A stretch of DNA of 64,000 nt from Lewinellaceae bacterium (GCA_020636255.1 JACJYE010000010.1:1-64000), one strand, 5' to 3'. Counted from the first letter of the stretch, positions 44,614-54,467 are shown. Notes: a model not told the origin generated them from the sequence alone. Numbers and translations: made by a program.

Positions 44614-47600
44614 ATGGAAACGCCAGCATTATCAAAAACGGAAAGTGCCAGTAACGCCAAAACGTATTCTTACGAAGAAGCATTTAATGCTACGGTGGAA
44701 TATTTCGGAGGCGATGAACTGGCTGCGAATGTATGGGTAAATAAGTATGCCCTGAAAGACTCTTTCGGCAATATTTATGAGTTGACGCCTGAGGATATGC
44801 ACCGCCGGATCGCTGCGGAGATCGCCCGCATCGAGCGCCAATACCCCAACCCTTTATCTGAAGAGGACGTTCTCCAATTGCTTAAAGGCTTTCGGTATAT
44901 TGTCCCGCAAGGTAGCCCTATGGCCGGCATCGGCAATCCTTACCAGGTCGTTTCCCTGTCCAATTGTTTTGTCATCGGCAATGATGCGGACTCCTACGGC
45001 GGGATCGCCAAGTCAGATGAAGAACAAGTGCAGCTCATGAAGCGCCGCGGTGGAGTAGGGCAGGACCTTTCTCACCTTCGCCCGAGTGGTACGCCGGTAC
45101 TGAACAGCGCGCTTACCTCTACGGGCATTGTGCCATTCATGGAGCGCTATTCCAATTCTACCCGAGAAGTCGCACAGGGGGGGCGCCGTGGGGCTTTGAT
45201 GCTGACCGTGTCGATCAAACACCCGGATGCTGAGGGCTTTATTGACGCCAAGATGGAGCAGGGCAAAGTGACCGGCGCCAATGTATCCGTTCGCATCGAC
45301 GACGATTTCATGCGTGCTGCGATGGCTGGTAAGCCTTATACGCAGCAGTATCCGGTAGATGCCAAAACCCCGAAAGTGAAAAAGGAGGCCGACGCCGCCA
45401 GGCTTTGGGGCAAGATCATCCACAACGCCTGGAAATCGGCAGAACCGGGGGTGTTGTTCTGGGATACCATCATCCGGGAATCGGTGCCCGATTGTTATGC
45501 GGGCCTGGGTTATCGGACTATTTCGACAAATCCGTGCCTGACGGGCGATGCGTTAATTGCTGTCGCCGATGGCAGGGGGCATGTGCCTATCCGGCAACTT
45601 GCCAAAGAAGGATTGGATGTTCCTGTCTATTGCCTCAACGACGAAGGCCGGTTGGAAATACAGCTTATGCGAAATCCCCGGGTAACAGGCCTGCAGAGGG
45701 AAGTCTACATAATTACCCTGGACGATGGATCTACCATCCGGGCGACTTCAAACCATAAATTCCGGCTAAAAAATGGCGCCTTCCGGGAAGTAAAAGACCT
45801 TAACCCCGGAGATAGCCTGATGATCCTTACAAAATTCCAGGGGCCGGTTGTCAATGTAGAAGGTAGAAAGCAAACGGATTATTGGTGGCTGAATAATGGC
45901 GCTTTCCGGTCGAATAAGCCAGAGCATCGCCTGATCGCTGAATTTTATCAAAAGCGCAGAATCAAAAAGGGCGAAGTTGTGCACCATAAAGATTATGATA
46001 GTTTTAATAACCACCCTGATAATCTTGAGGCCATGACGGTGGAGGCACACAATGCACTGCATCAGGCGGATATGTTCGGGGCCCAGAATCCCATTTTCAA
46101 AATCAAGGCTGACCCTGCGAAGCTCCGGAGATACAGCCTGCGGATGTCAGAGGCGAAGCCGGGCTTGAAAAATGGGAAAGCCTACCCACTGACTAATAAA
46201 GATCTATTTGAAAAGGCGCTTATTGAGGGTGCTGGGGTAAAGGTTAAGAAAGATTGTGAACATTGTGCCAGTTCATTTTGGGTGAATTACCATCAACGGG
46301 AGATATCATATTGTTCTTTTGAGTGCCTTAATCAGCATATCAACACCAGCCAAGCCATCAGGGCAAAGCGGGCTGATTCGGCGAATGCTGCTTTTAAGGG
46401 AAAAGCAATTCAAAAAAGAGCCCGTCAATTGGAGGTTTTTACCCGACTGAAATATGAGCAAAAACAGGCGCCTAAACTTAAGGATTGGGAAGCGGAGTGC
46501 AGGAAGCAGGGCATTCCTTTCCGCCTTGGCACCAAGCATGGCTTTGACTCCTTCCAGGAGTTGAAAACGGAGGCGGAATACTATAACCATCGTATTCAAT
46601 CCGTTGAATTTGCTGGCTATGAGGATGTCTATAACGGGACGGTGGACCACCACCACAATTTCTTTGCCGGCGGATGGGCGTCTTCCACCAAAGATGGAAA
46701 GGAAAAATTCGTCTACCTGAACCAGAAAAATTGCGGAGAGATCCCCCTTTCTCCCTATGATAGCTGCCGCCTCCTTGCCATCAACCTCTATGGCTACGTC
46801 GAGGAGCCTTTCACCGACAAGGCCTGGTTTAACTTTGATAAGTTCGCAACGCATGTACAGGCTGCGCAGCGCATGATGGACGACATTATCGACCTGGAGA
46901 TCGAGAAGATAGGCCTCATTCTGGATAAGATCGAGAAAGACCCTGAAGCTCCGGAGATCAAGGCTACCGAGCATCGCCTGTGGGAAAAGATCCGTAAGGC
47001 CTGTACACAGGGGCGCCGAACGGGTGTGGGGATTACTGCGGAAGGAGATATGCTGGCTGCTTTGGGCCTGCGTTATGGCAGCAACGAAGCCATAGAATTT
47101 TCCGTGAAGGTGCACCGCGCTCTGGCCACCAACGCTTATCGTGCATCGGTGGTTATGGCGGCCGAGAGAGGCCCATTTCCTATCTATGATTCGGAACTGG
47201 AGAAGGACAACCCCTTTATCCAGCGGATCAAAGAGGCTGACCCCGCGCTTTACGAAGAAATGCTGGCCCATGGCAGGCGTAATATAGCCTTGCTGACCAT
47301 TGCCCCAACAGGCACTACGAGCCTGATGACCCAGACCACGTCAGGTATTGAGCCGGCTTTCCTCATCAGCTACAAACGCCGTCGCAAGGTCAACCCGAGC
47401 GACAAAGATGCCAAGGTGACCTTTATTGATGAAGTAGGCGACCACTGGGAAGAGTACAATGTTTTTCACCACAAGTTCATTACCTGGTTGCAGGTGAACG
47501 GTTATGACGTAGCCGAAGTCACGCGCCTTTCGGCAGAAGAGCTCCGCCCTGTTATCGAGCGGTCGCCTTATTACCGGGCTACTGCCAACGATGTCGATTG

Positions 47601-48378
47601 GGTGCAGAAGGTAAAAATGCAGGGTGCTATCCAGAAATGGGTGGACCACTCGATCAGCGTTACGGTGAACGTTCCGGAAGACACATCGGAAGAAATGGTG
47701 AAAAAGATATACCAGTCGGCATGGGAGGCGGGGTGTAAGGGGTGTACCATTTATCGAGAAGGTTCGCGTTCAGGGGTGTTGGTCTCCGATACAGGTAGCA
47801 AAACAAAGGGCAAGGTGAAGTTCGAGGAAACGATGCCGCCAAAAAGGCCTGCGCGGCTGGAGGCAGCCGTGGTGCGTTTTAAGAATAATGCCGAAGACTG
47901 GATAGCCGTCATTGGCCTGTATGAGAACCGGCCATACGAGATATTTACCGGCCGTGCCGAAGATATGTTCAAGTTTCCGGATTACGTCACCAGGGGGTGG
48001 GTGCTCAAGATCAAGGACGAAGAGGGCCATAACCGGTATGACCTTCAGTTTCTCGACCGTGAGGGTTTTCGGGTTACGATCGAGGGCCTGTCCCGTTCGT
48101 TCAACAAGGAGTATTGGAACTATGCCAAGCTGATCTCCGGCGTCTTGCGCCATGGGATGCCTATCCCCTATGTTGTAGACCTGGTAGAAGGCCTCAATGT
48201 GGCCGAGGATTATATCAGTACCTGGAAAAACGGGGTGGTGCGCGCACTGAAGCGTTTTGTGCCCGACGGCACACAGGCAGCCGATAGCGCCTGCCCGAGC
48301 TGCAATGACCCCGATGGCCTTATCTACAAAGAAGGATGTCTGATCTGTAAGAGCTGTGGCTACTCGGAATGTGGCTGA
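44614..48378 (+). CDS. nrdJ: Adenosylcobalamin-dependent (class II) ribonucleotide reductase with intein
   Basis: The 1254-residue precursor is interrupted by a 399-residue intein (residues 308-706), leaving an 855-residue class II reductase that makes deoxyribonucleotides using vitamin B12. The N-terminal extein carries VSLSNCFVIG and KRRGGVGQDLSHLRPSG. The spliced active-site loop would read NPCGEI, with the thiyl-radical cysteine directly after the splice junction. The C-terminal extein has APTGTTSLM and a terminal cysteine pair CKSCGYSECG for re-reduction. No class I subunit lies nearby. Splicing must occur for activity, because Asn and Cys of the catalytic N-x-C-x-E motif lie on opposite sides of the insert. 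Confidence 0.95.
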   Translation: METPALSKTESASNAKTYSYEEAFNATVEYFGGDELAANVWVNKYALKDSFGNIYELTPEDMHRRIAAEIARIERQYPNPLSEEDVLQLLKGFRYIVPQGSPMAGIGNPYQVVSLSNCFVIGNDADSYGGIAKSDEEQVQLMKRRGGVGQDLSHLRPSGTPVLNSALTSTGIVPFMERYSNSTREVAQGGRRGALMLTVSIKHPDAEGFIDAKMEQGKVTGANVSVRIDDDFMRAAMAGKPYTQQYPVDAKTPKVKKEADAARLWGKIIHNAWKSAEPGVLFWDTIIRESVPDCYAGLGYRTISTNPCLTGDALIAVADGRGHVPIRQLAKEGLDVPVYCLNDEGRLEIQLMRNPRVTGLQREVYIITLDDGSTIRATSNHKFRLKNGAFREVKDLNPGDSLMILTKFQGPVVNVEGRKQTDYWWLNNGAFRSNKPEHRLIAEFYQKRRIKKGEVVHHKDYDSFNNHPDNLEAMTVEAHNALHQADMFGAQNPIFKIKADPAKLRRYSLRMSEAKPGLKNGKAYPLTNKDLFEKALIEGAGVKVKKDCEHCASSFWVNYHQREISYCSFECLNQHINTSQAIRAKRADSANAAFKGKAIQKRARQLEVFTRLKYEQKQAPKLKDWEAECRKQGIPFRLGTKHGFDSFQELKTEAEYYNHRIQSVEFAGYEDVYNGTVDHHHNFFAGGWASSTKDGKEKFVYLNQKNCGEIPLSPYDSCRLLAINLYGYVEEPFTDKAWFNFDKFATHVQAAQRMMDDIIDLEIEKIGLILDKIEKDPEAPEIKATEHRLWEKIRKACTQGRRTGVGITAEGDMLAALGLRYGSNEAIEFSVKVHRALATNAYRASVVMAAERGPFPIYDSELEKDNPFIQRIKEADPALYEEMLAHGRRNIALLTIAPTGTTSLMTQTTSGIEPAFLISYKRRRKVNPSDKDAKVTFIDEVGDHWEEYNVFHHKFITWLQVNGYDVAEVTRLSAEELRPVIERSPYYRATANDVDWVQKVKMQGAIQKWVDHSISVTVNVPEDTSEEMVKKIYQSAWEAGCKGCTIYREGSRSGVLVSDTGSKTKGKVKFEETMPPKRPARLEAAVVRFKNNAEDWIAVIGLYENRPYEIFTGRAEDMFKFPDYVTRGWVLKIKDEEGHNRYDLQFLDREGFRVTIEGLSRSFNKEYWNYAKLISGVLRHGMPIPYVVDLVEGLNVAEDYISTWKNGVVRALKRFVPDGTQAADSACPSCNDPDGLIYKEGCLICKSCGYSECG
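45535..46731 (+). mobile_element. Intein with HNH homing endonuclease in nrdJ
   Basis: The intein starts with Cys (CLTGDALIAVADG), contains block B-like IRATSNHKFRLKNG, and ends with block F-like DVYNGTVDHHHNFFAGGW followed by a 22-residue extension to QKN, then Cys+1 of the host. The penultimate residue is Lys, not the usual His. The centre holds an HNH endonuclease motif (VVHHKDYDSFNNHPDNLEAM, about residues 455-475) and a CxxC…CxxxC zinc-finger-like stretch (CEHC … CSFEC, near 548-570). It belongs to the inteins inserted at the NP/CGEI site of ribonucleotide reductases. The endonuclease looks intact. Confidence 0.93.
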
Positions 48379-48396
48379 TGACAGATGAGCAGGATG

Positions 48397-48442
48397 AAAA
48401 TCAAAAAGCCCGCCCAGAAACCCGGGGGGGCTTTTTGATTTT
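48397..48442. terminator. Bidirectional terminator between nrdJ and ferredoxin gene
   Basis: A perfect 15-base-pair stem (48397-48411 with 48428-48442) has an A-run on one side and a T-run on the other, so it can end both the nrdJ transcript and the convergent ferredoxin transcript. Confidence 0.88.
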
Positions 48443-48466
48443 TCTAAAGCGGCGCAGAACTTCGAA

Positions 48467-48814
48467 TTAAAGGTGTAGCCTGTCCTTTCTGGCCAACAAC
48501 TCTTCCTCCGATTCTACGCGTTCCGGGTCGGGCACACAGCAATCCACCGGGCAAACGGCAGCGCATTGGGGTTCCTCGTGGAATCCTACACATTCCGTAC
48601 ACTTATCCGGGACGATATAATAGAAGTCTTCGGAAATCGGGGAATGCTCCGCATCCACCTCCACAACACGCCCGTCAGAGAGTTTGTATTTGCCCTGAAC
48701 GCCGGTCCCGTCGGTGACTGCCCAGGCGACACCGCCTTCGTAGATCGCATTATTGGGGCATTCCGGTTCGCAGGCGCCGCAGTTAATGCATTCGTCGGTT
48801 ATCATAATTGCCAT
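48467..48814 (-). CDS. 2[4Fe-4S] ferredoxin
   Basis: This 115-residue ferredoxin has one canonical cluster motif CINCGACEPECPN (about residues 9-21) and a second with an insertion, CTECVGFHEEPQCAAVCPVD (about 73-92). The middle segment is longer than in clostridial ferredoxins, as in the YfhL/Allochromatium-type. It would serve as a low-potential electron carrier, possibly for the oxidoreductase encoded at 29.4-33.9 kb, but nothing in the sequence links them. It is convergent with nrdJ. Confidence 0.92.
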   Translation of the reverse strand: MAIMITDECINCGACEPECPNNAIYEGGVAWAVTDGTGVQGKYKLSDGRVVEVDAEHSPISEDFYYIVPDKCTECVGFHEEPQCAAVCPVDCCVPDPERVESEEELLARKDRLHL

Positions 48815-48912
48815 AATCCTATCCTTTTATCCAATTTAACATTGAAAGAAATTTGTAGTTCTTCACCGCGGGCAAAAATACATGATAGCCTATTATAATC
48901 AAAAGAAGGCGC

Positions 48913-50715
48913 CTATGAAATGACTTCCGCTTTTTGGGTCCGTAACTTGCCCCACACACGGAAGAGGAAAATGCCACCGGCAACAGCTATAAGGGTAGCT
49001 ATGGTGGCCGGGCCGGTGCGGCCGTAAATCCAGTAACCCGTTGCGAACAAAGCCCCGTAAACGGTCAGGCAGCCAATGAACATACAGAGGATCTCCAGCG
49101 GGAGTTGGCCCGTTTCTTTTTCGATGTCGATCCCTTTTTCATGTGCTTCGGCTAAGACCTTATCCCAGCCTGGGCCACCGGGTTTTATGCGCCGGTAAAA
49201 CGCAATAAGCCGGGCATGGTCCGTTTCCGGGGTTAAAAATACCGAAACCACCCAGGTAAGGGTCGTCAGGACAGCGCCGATGACGATCTTGTGCCAGTCC
49301 TCCAGCGGGAGGAAACCCGTTTTGTCGTGCAAGAATGTAAAATAAGTAGCGATGATCAGGGAAGCGATCATAGCGATGATCTCGGTATATGCGTTGATGC
49401 GCCACCAGAACCAACGCAGGATATAGAGCAGGCCGGTGCCTGCGCCGAGCAGTAATAACAGGTTGAAGGCCTGGGTGGCATTTTCGAGCAACAGGCCCAG
49501 GGCGATACCCAGTACCATGGAAAGCGCCGTGAAAAGGCGCCCGGCGCGAACCAGTTCTTTTTCAGAAGCTTTCGGCTTGATGAAACGTTGGTAGAAATCA
49601 TTGACCAGATAGGAGGCGCCCAGGTTGACCTGGGTCGACATGGTTGACATAAAGGCGGCGATCAGAGATGCGGCCACCAGGCCCAAAAGGCCGGAAGGCA
49701 GGCGCGTCAGCATTGCGGGATAGGCAATGTCGTGGCCGAGTTTGCCCTCCGAAAGGCTGGGGAAAGCCGAGTGGATGTCCTTGATCTCGGGAAAAACGAC
49801 CAATGAGGCCAGTGCGATCAGGATCCATGGCCAGGGGCGCAGGGCGTAGTGGGCGACGTTAAAAAGCAGGGTTGCCCCAATGGCGTTTCTTTCATCCTTG
49901 GCAGAGAACATGCGCTGTGCGATATAACCGCCGCCGCCGGGCTCCGCTCCGGGATAATAGGACGCCCACCACTGGACGGCAAGGGGTATTAGCAACAGCG
50001 GGACCCACATATCCGGATTGCTGAGGTCGGGCAGCATATTCAGTTTTTCCTGTACTACCGGCTGGGCAAGCAGGTTGCCCAAACCACCGACTTCTTCCAG
50101 CCCCAGCAGATAGATGGCGGCCCAGATGGAACCCACCATCGCGAAAACGAACTGAACGAAGTCGGTAACAATTACGGCCCTAAGGCCTCCGAAAGCGCTG
50201 TAAAACAAAGTGATCGACCCTGCGATCAGCAGGGTCTGCCAGCCCGGCCAACCCAGCATGATGGAACCGAACTTTACAGCCGCCAGAGAGACAGCTCCCA
50301 TCACCAGGACGTTGAAGATCAGGCCAAGGTAGAGGGCGCGGAACCCCCGGAGGAAGGCCGCCGCCCAGCCGCTGTAACGGAGTTCGTAGAACTCGATATC
50401 GGTGAGGATATGTGCTCTGCGCCAGAGTTTGGCATAAACGAACACCGTAAGCATGCCGGTGAGCAGGAATGCCCACCAGTTCCAGTTTTTGGCTACGCCG
50501 CCTTCTCTGACGAAACCCGTTACGAGGTTGGGCGTATCAGCGGAAAAAGTGGTGGCGACCATGGAGACGCCCAGGAGCCACCAGGGCATATTCCGGCCGG
50601 AAAGGAAGAATTCCTGCACGTTTTTTCCGGCAGAGCGGGAGGCCCAAAGCCCAAAGGCCAGGGTGACGGCAAAATAAATGCCAACGATTGACCAGTCTAG
50701 TCCAGATAGATTCAT
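48913..50715 (-). CDS. Sodium:solute symporter family protein
   Basis: This 600-residue transporter of the SSS family has about 13-14 hydrophobic helices. Family features include the N-terminal GIYFAVTLAFGLWASRSA, EFFLSGRNMPWWLLGVSM, the sodium-site helix after TTFSADTPN, GGLRAVIVTDFVQFVFAM and FMSTMSTQVNLGASYLVND. It imports a solute with Na+; the substrate cannot be predicted. The gene is divergent from mutS. Confidence 0.92.
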   Translation of the reverse strand: MNLSGLDWSIVGIYFAVTLAFGLWASRSAGKNVQEFFLSGRNMPWWLLGVSMVATTFSADTPNLVTGFVREGGVAKNWNWWAFLLTGMLTVFVYAKLWRRAHILTDIEFYELRYSGWAAAFLRGFRALYLGLIFNVLVMGAVSLAAVKFGSIMLGWPGWQTLLIAGSITLFYSAFGGLRAVIVTDFVQFVFAMVGSIWAAIYLLGLEEVGGLGNLLAQPVVQEKLNMLPDLSNPDMWVPLLLIPLAVQWWASYYPGAEPGGGGYIAQRMFSAKDERNAIGATLLFNVAHYALRPWPWILIALASLVVFPEIKDIHSAFPSLSEGKLGHDIAYPAMLTRLPSGLLGLVAASLIAAFMSTMSTQVNLGASYLVNDFYQRFIKPKASEKELVRAGRLFTALSMVLGIALGLLLENATQAFNLLLLLGAGTGLLYILRWFWWRINAYTEIIAMIASLIIATYFTFLHDKTGFLPLEDWHKIVIGAVLTTLTWVVSVFLTPETDHARLIAFYRRIKPGGPGWDKVLAEAHEKGIDIEKETGQLPLEILCMFIGCLTVYGALFATGYWIYGRTGPATIATLIAVAGGIFLFRVWGKLRTQKAEVIS

Positions 50716-50801
50716 TTCGTTTTGTTTTTTCGCTTGTTCCAGTTAAAAACTTCGGCAAAATAAACAATCCCTGAAATGGTATTGCATTGAAAAAGCCGGT
50801 T

Positions 50802-50831
50802 TTTGTTTTCTGCCGATTACGGTTATCTTTG
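50802..50831 (+). promoter_or_regulatory. Candidate mutS promoter
   Basis: TATCTTTG at 50824-50831 matches the -7 box TAnnTTTG exactly, and TTTG at 50802-50805 lies 18 bases upstream as a -33 element. Transcription would start near 50838. This puts the earlier in-frame TTG codon at 50803 upstream of the transcript and supports a start at 50902. Confidence 0.5.
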
Positions 50832-50901
50832 TTTGTCGCGGCTTTGGCGGCCTGTCAGGCCATGTTTTTTGAATCCCGTTAATCTAAAAAGACCATCCAA
50901 A

Positions 50902-53553
50902 TTGGCAAAGGATACGAAGGACACGAGTGAGAAGGTGACGCCTTTGATGAGGCAATACTTCAAGGTGAAAGCGAAATACCCCGACGCCATTTTGCTGTTC
51001 AGGGTAGGGGATTTTTATGAGACCTTCGGAGAGGATGCTGTCAAAGCTTCGCAGGCATTGGGCATTATCCTGACCCGCCGCAACAATGGAGGGAACGATA
51101 TCGAACTTGCCGGCTTTCCTTTTCACTCCCTGGATATGTATCTGCCCCGTTTGGTAAGAGGCGGTTATCGCGTGGCCATCTGCGAGCAGCTGGAGAAACC
51201 CAGCCCGCAGAAAAAGATCGTCAGGCGCGGTGTGACAGAAGTGGTGACGCCCGGCCTTGCCGTTGACGATAAGCTGCTCGATCATAAATCCAACAACTAC
51301 CTCGCGTCCGTTTTCTGGGGCAGCAAAGGCCAGGTGGGGCTTGCCTTCCTGGATATTTCCACCGGTGAGTTCCTGGTGAGCGAGGGGCCGCCTGCCTACG
51401 TGGAGAAGCTCATTCAGAGCTTCAAGCCTTCGGAGGTCATCTTTTCCAAAGACCGCCGCAAGGATTTCGAAAAGATATTTGGGGATAAATTTTACACCTT
51501 CCTGCTCGATGAATGGGTGTATACTTACGATTATGCCAGGGAGAAATTACTGGGCCAGTTTGAGGTGCAGAGCTTGAAGGGGTTCGGCGTGGAGGATATG
51601 GAGCTGGCGCAGGTGGCTGCAGGTGCGGTGTTGCATTACCTGGCAACCACGGAGAACAAAAACCTGAAACATATCGGCGCGATCAGCCGCCTACAACCCG
51701 GGCGTTATGTCTGGCTCGACCGTTTCACCATCCGCAACCTGGAACTCCTGTACAGCAATAACGACAGCGGCGTTCCGCTCATCAAGATACTCGACTATAC
51801 GGTTTCTCCCATGGGCGCTCGCCTGCTGAAGAAGTGGGTGGTGCTTCCCCTGAAATCGCTCAGTGCTGTCGAATCCCGGCATGATGTTGTAGCATATTTT
51901 CTGGACAATAACACGTTGAGCAACGAGCTGGAGCGCTATCTGCAGCAAGTGGGCGACCTGGAGCGGCTGATCTCCAAGGTGCCGCTGGGCAAGATCAACC
52001 CCCGCGAGGCCGTTCAGCTGAAGAAGGCGCTGGGTATCATAGAGCCCATGAAAGAACTGCTGATGGCCAGCGATAATGCGGAATTGTGTAAGGTAGGCGA
52101 GGGGCTTAACCCCTGCAAACTGCTCAAAGAACGGATCGGCAAACAGATCGTAGAAGACCCGCCGGCCAACCTGGCGAAAGGCGGCGTCATTGCCGATGGC
52201 TTCCACGAAGAGCTGGACGAGTTGCGCAATATCGTTCAAAACAGTAAGGGCCTGCTGCTGGAGATCCAGCAGGCCGAGGTGGAACGCACGGGGATATCCA
52301 GCCTGAAGATCGGGTTCAACAACGTGTTCGGTTATTATCTGGAGGTGACCAACAAATACAAGAACGCGGTGCCGCCGGAATGGACGCGTAAGCAGACCCT
52401 TACCAATGCGGAGCGTTACATCACTGATGACCTTAAAAAGCTGGAGGCCAAGATACTTGGAGCGGAAGAAAAGATACTGTTGCTGGAAGAGCAGCTGTTC
52501 GAACAGCTGGTGCTGGATCTCGCCGATTACATACAGCCTATACAGCATAACGCCAGCCTCCTGGCCCGTGTCGATTGCCTGCTCTCCTTCGCCCGTGCGG
52601 CGCAAAAACACAACTACTGCCGCCCGGAAATGGACGAATCGCTGGTAGTGGACATCAAAGGCGGCAGACACCCCGTCATTGAACAGCAACTGCCGCTGGA
52701 TGAAGCATACATCCCCAACGATGTGTACCTGGACAACGAAGGGCAGCAGATCCTCATGATCACCGGCCCGAACATGTCGGGTAAATCGGCCCTGCTCCGC
52801 CAGACGGCCCTGATCTGCCTCATGGCGCAGATGGGGGCTTTTGTGCCGGCGCAGAGCGCCCACCTGGGCCTGGTAGACAAGGTATTTACCCGGGTTGGAG
52901 CATCGGACAACATTTCGCTGGGCGAATCTACCTTTATGGTGGAGATGAATGAAACGGCCAGCATTATGAACAATATATCGGAGCGGAGCCTGATCCTGCT
53001 GGACGAGATCGGCAGGGGCACGGCGACCTACGACGGCATTTCCATCGCCTGGTCGATCGCCGAATTTTTGCACAACGACCCGGCCCGCCCCAAGACACTT
53101 TTTGCTACACACTATCACGAACTGAACGAGCTGGCCCCCAGGTTCCCGCGCATCCGGAACTATCACGTTTCTACCAGAGAGGCAGGGCACAAGGTGATCT
53201 TCCTGCGCAAGTTGGTGCCGGGGGGGAGCGAACACAGTTTCGGCATCCATGTGGCCAAGATGGCGGGTATGCCGCGTTACATCGTAGAACGCGCCGAGCA
53301 CATCCTCTTCCAGATGGAGCAAAAGTCGATAGGCCAGGAAGATGTAGCGGATGGGGAAAGCCCCAGGGCCGGCAAACCGGACACGGCAACTATTTCTACT
53401 GCTGCCATGCAGCTGAGCATCTTTGAAACCGTGGACCCTACGGCCGGCAAGCTGAAGGAAGCTTTGCTGGACCTGAATATCAACAATATGACGCCTATAG
53501 AGTGCATGATGAAGCTCAATGAACTGAAAAAGATGCTGGAGCAGCAGGAATAA
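50902..53553 (+). CDS. mutS: DNA mismatch repair protein MutS
   Basis: MutS (883 residues from the TTG at 50902) recognises mismatches and starts repair with MutL. It has the mismatch-reading F-x-E in GDFYETFGEDA (about residues 37-47), connector and core domains, the Walker A ITGPNMSGKSALLR (about 620-633), Walker B LILLDEIGRGTATYDG and the conserved FATHYHELNEL. The first in-frame ATG is 50947 (MRQYFKV), which would trim conserved N-terminal residues. TTG at 50902 (AKDTKDTSEKVTPLM) fits the family better. Which of the two is used is not certain. Confidence 0.96.
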   Translation: MAKDTKDTSEKVTPLMRQYFKVKAKYPDAILLFRVGDFYETFGEDAVKASQALGIILTRRNNGGNDIELAGFPFHSLDMYLPRLVRGGYRVAICEQLEKPSPQKKIVRRGVTEVVTPGLAVDDKLLDHKSNNYLASVFWGSKGQVGLAFLDISTGEFLVSEGPPAYVEKLIQSFKPSEVIFSKDRRKDFEKIFGDKFYTFLLDEWVYTYDYAREKLLGQFEVQSLKGFGVEDMELAQVAAGAVLHYLATTENKNLKHIGAISRLQPGRYVWLDRFTIRNLELLYSNNDSGVPLIKILDYTVSPMGARLLKKWVVLPLKSLSAVESRHDVVAYFLDNNTLSNELERYLQQVGDLERLISKVPLGKINPREAVQLKKALGIIEPMKELLMASDNAELCKVGEGLNPCKLLKERIGKQIVEDPPANLAKGGVIADGFHEELDELRNIVQNSKGLLLEIQQAEVERTGISSLKIGFNNVFGYYLEVTNKYKNAVPPEWTRKQTLTNAERYITDDLKKLEAKILGAEEKILLLEEQLFEQLVLDLADYIQPIQHNASLLARVDCLLSFARAAQKHNYCRPEMDESLVVDIKGGRHPVIEQQLPLDEAYIPNDVYLDNEGQQILMITGPNMSGKSALLRQTALICLMAQMGAFVPAQSAHLGLVDKVFTRVGASDNISLGESTFMVEMNETASIMNNISERSLILLDEIGRGTATYDGISIAWSIAEFLHNDPARPKTLFATHYHELNELAPRFPRIRNYHVSTREAGHKVIFLRKLVPGGSEHSFGIHVAKMAGMPRYIVERAEHILFQMEQKSIGQEDVADGESPRAGKPDTATISTAAMQLSIFETVDPTAGKLKEALLDLNINNMTPIECMMKLNELKKMLEQQE

Positions 53554-53558
53554 AAAAT

Positions 53559-53583
53559 GGCCCGCCGTTGTGCCGGGCGGGCC
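53559..53583. terminator. GC-rich hairpin after mutS
   Basis: GGCCCGCC (53559-53566) pairs with GGCGGGCC (53576-53583). The stem is preceded by an A-run. It is followed by no T-run on the plus strand, so it may be a weak terminator of mutS. Confidence 0.55.
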
Positions 53584-53733
53584 AAGTTCTGGTGCTTATT
53601 TGTTGAACCAGGATTGGGAGGCCTTTGGGAGTATGACTTTTGTTTATCGTTTGGGTGGGTTTCCTTCCTTCGGAAAACCTGCTTTTTGACGGAGGCTTGA
53701 ACGGCAAGTCACATTATTTTTAAAAAAATATTC

Positions 53734-54456
53734 ATGAAAATTGCGTTGCTGGGTTACGGGAAGATGGGCAAGGCCATCGATGAGCTGGCGCAGGCTGCGG
53801 GTGATGAAACCGTATTGCGCGTGTCTTCCGGTAATGCCGGACGGCTAACGGCCCAGGCGCTTCATTCAGCAGACGTAGCCATTGAGTTCAGCCGGCCGGA
53901 GACGGCTTTCGGCCATATCCGCCTTTGCCTGGAGGCGGGGGTGCCGGTGGTAAGCGGTACTACAGGCTGGCTCAACCAGATGGAAGAGGCAAAGCAGATA
54001 TGCGCCCGCCTGGGCGGTGCTTTTTTTTACGCATCCAATTTTAGTATCGGGGTAAATATCTTTTTTGCCCTCAACCGGTACCTGGGGCAGATGATGGCGC
54101 GACAGCAGCAGTATGATGTGGAAATAGAGGAGGTACACCACACCCAGAAGCTCGATGCACCCAGTGGCACGGCCATTACGCTGGCCGAAGCTTTGCTGGA
54201 GCAGTTGCCTGGTAAAGAACATTGGGTAGGGCAGGGGCCTGCCGGGCCTTCGGCTTTGCGCATCGCTTCGCGGCGGGAGGGCTCCGTACCGGGTACGCAC
54301 ACCGTAACCTATACCTCGGCCCTGGATGCTATATCCATCCGCCATGAAGCATTCAGCAGGGAAGGCTTTGCCCGTGGCGCCCTGCAGGCTGCACGCTGGC
54401 TGGTTGGCCGCAAAGGGTTTTACGGCATGGAGGATATGCTCGGGTTATTACATTAA
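53734..54456 (+). CDS. dapB: 4-hydroxy-tetrahydrodipicolinate reductase
   Basis: DapB (240 residues) reduces 4-hydroxy-tetrahydrodipicolinate in the diaminopimelate/lysine pathway. It shows the nucleotide-binding start MKIALLGYGKMGKAID, VAIEFSRPET, the loop VVSGTTGW, and the catalytic block EEVHHTQKLDAPSGTA (about residues 130-145) with the active-site His-His and Lys. The length is typical for Bacteroidota. It is followed 11 bases later by an EEP-family gene and probably co-transcribed with it. Confidence 0.96.
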   Translation: MKIALLGYGKMGKAIDELAQAAGDETVLRVSSGNAGRLTAQALHSADVAIEFSRPETAFGHIRLCLEAGVPVVSGTTGWLNQMEEAKQICARLGGAFFYASNFSIGVNIFFALNRYLGQMMARQQQYDVEIEEVHHTQKLDAPSGTAITLAEALLEQLPGKEHWVGQGPAGPSALRIASRREGSVPGTHTVTYTSALDAISIRHEAFSREGFARGALQAARWLVGRKGFYGMEDMLGLLH

Positions 54457-54467
54457 ACAACATAAGC

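Noticed and set aside
51691..53322. 543-residue minus-strand open frame opposite mutS
   Set aside because: mutS is unambiguous on the other strand; the antisense frame is a codon-usage shadow.
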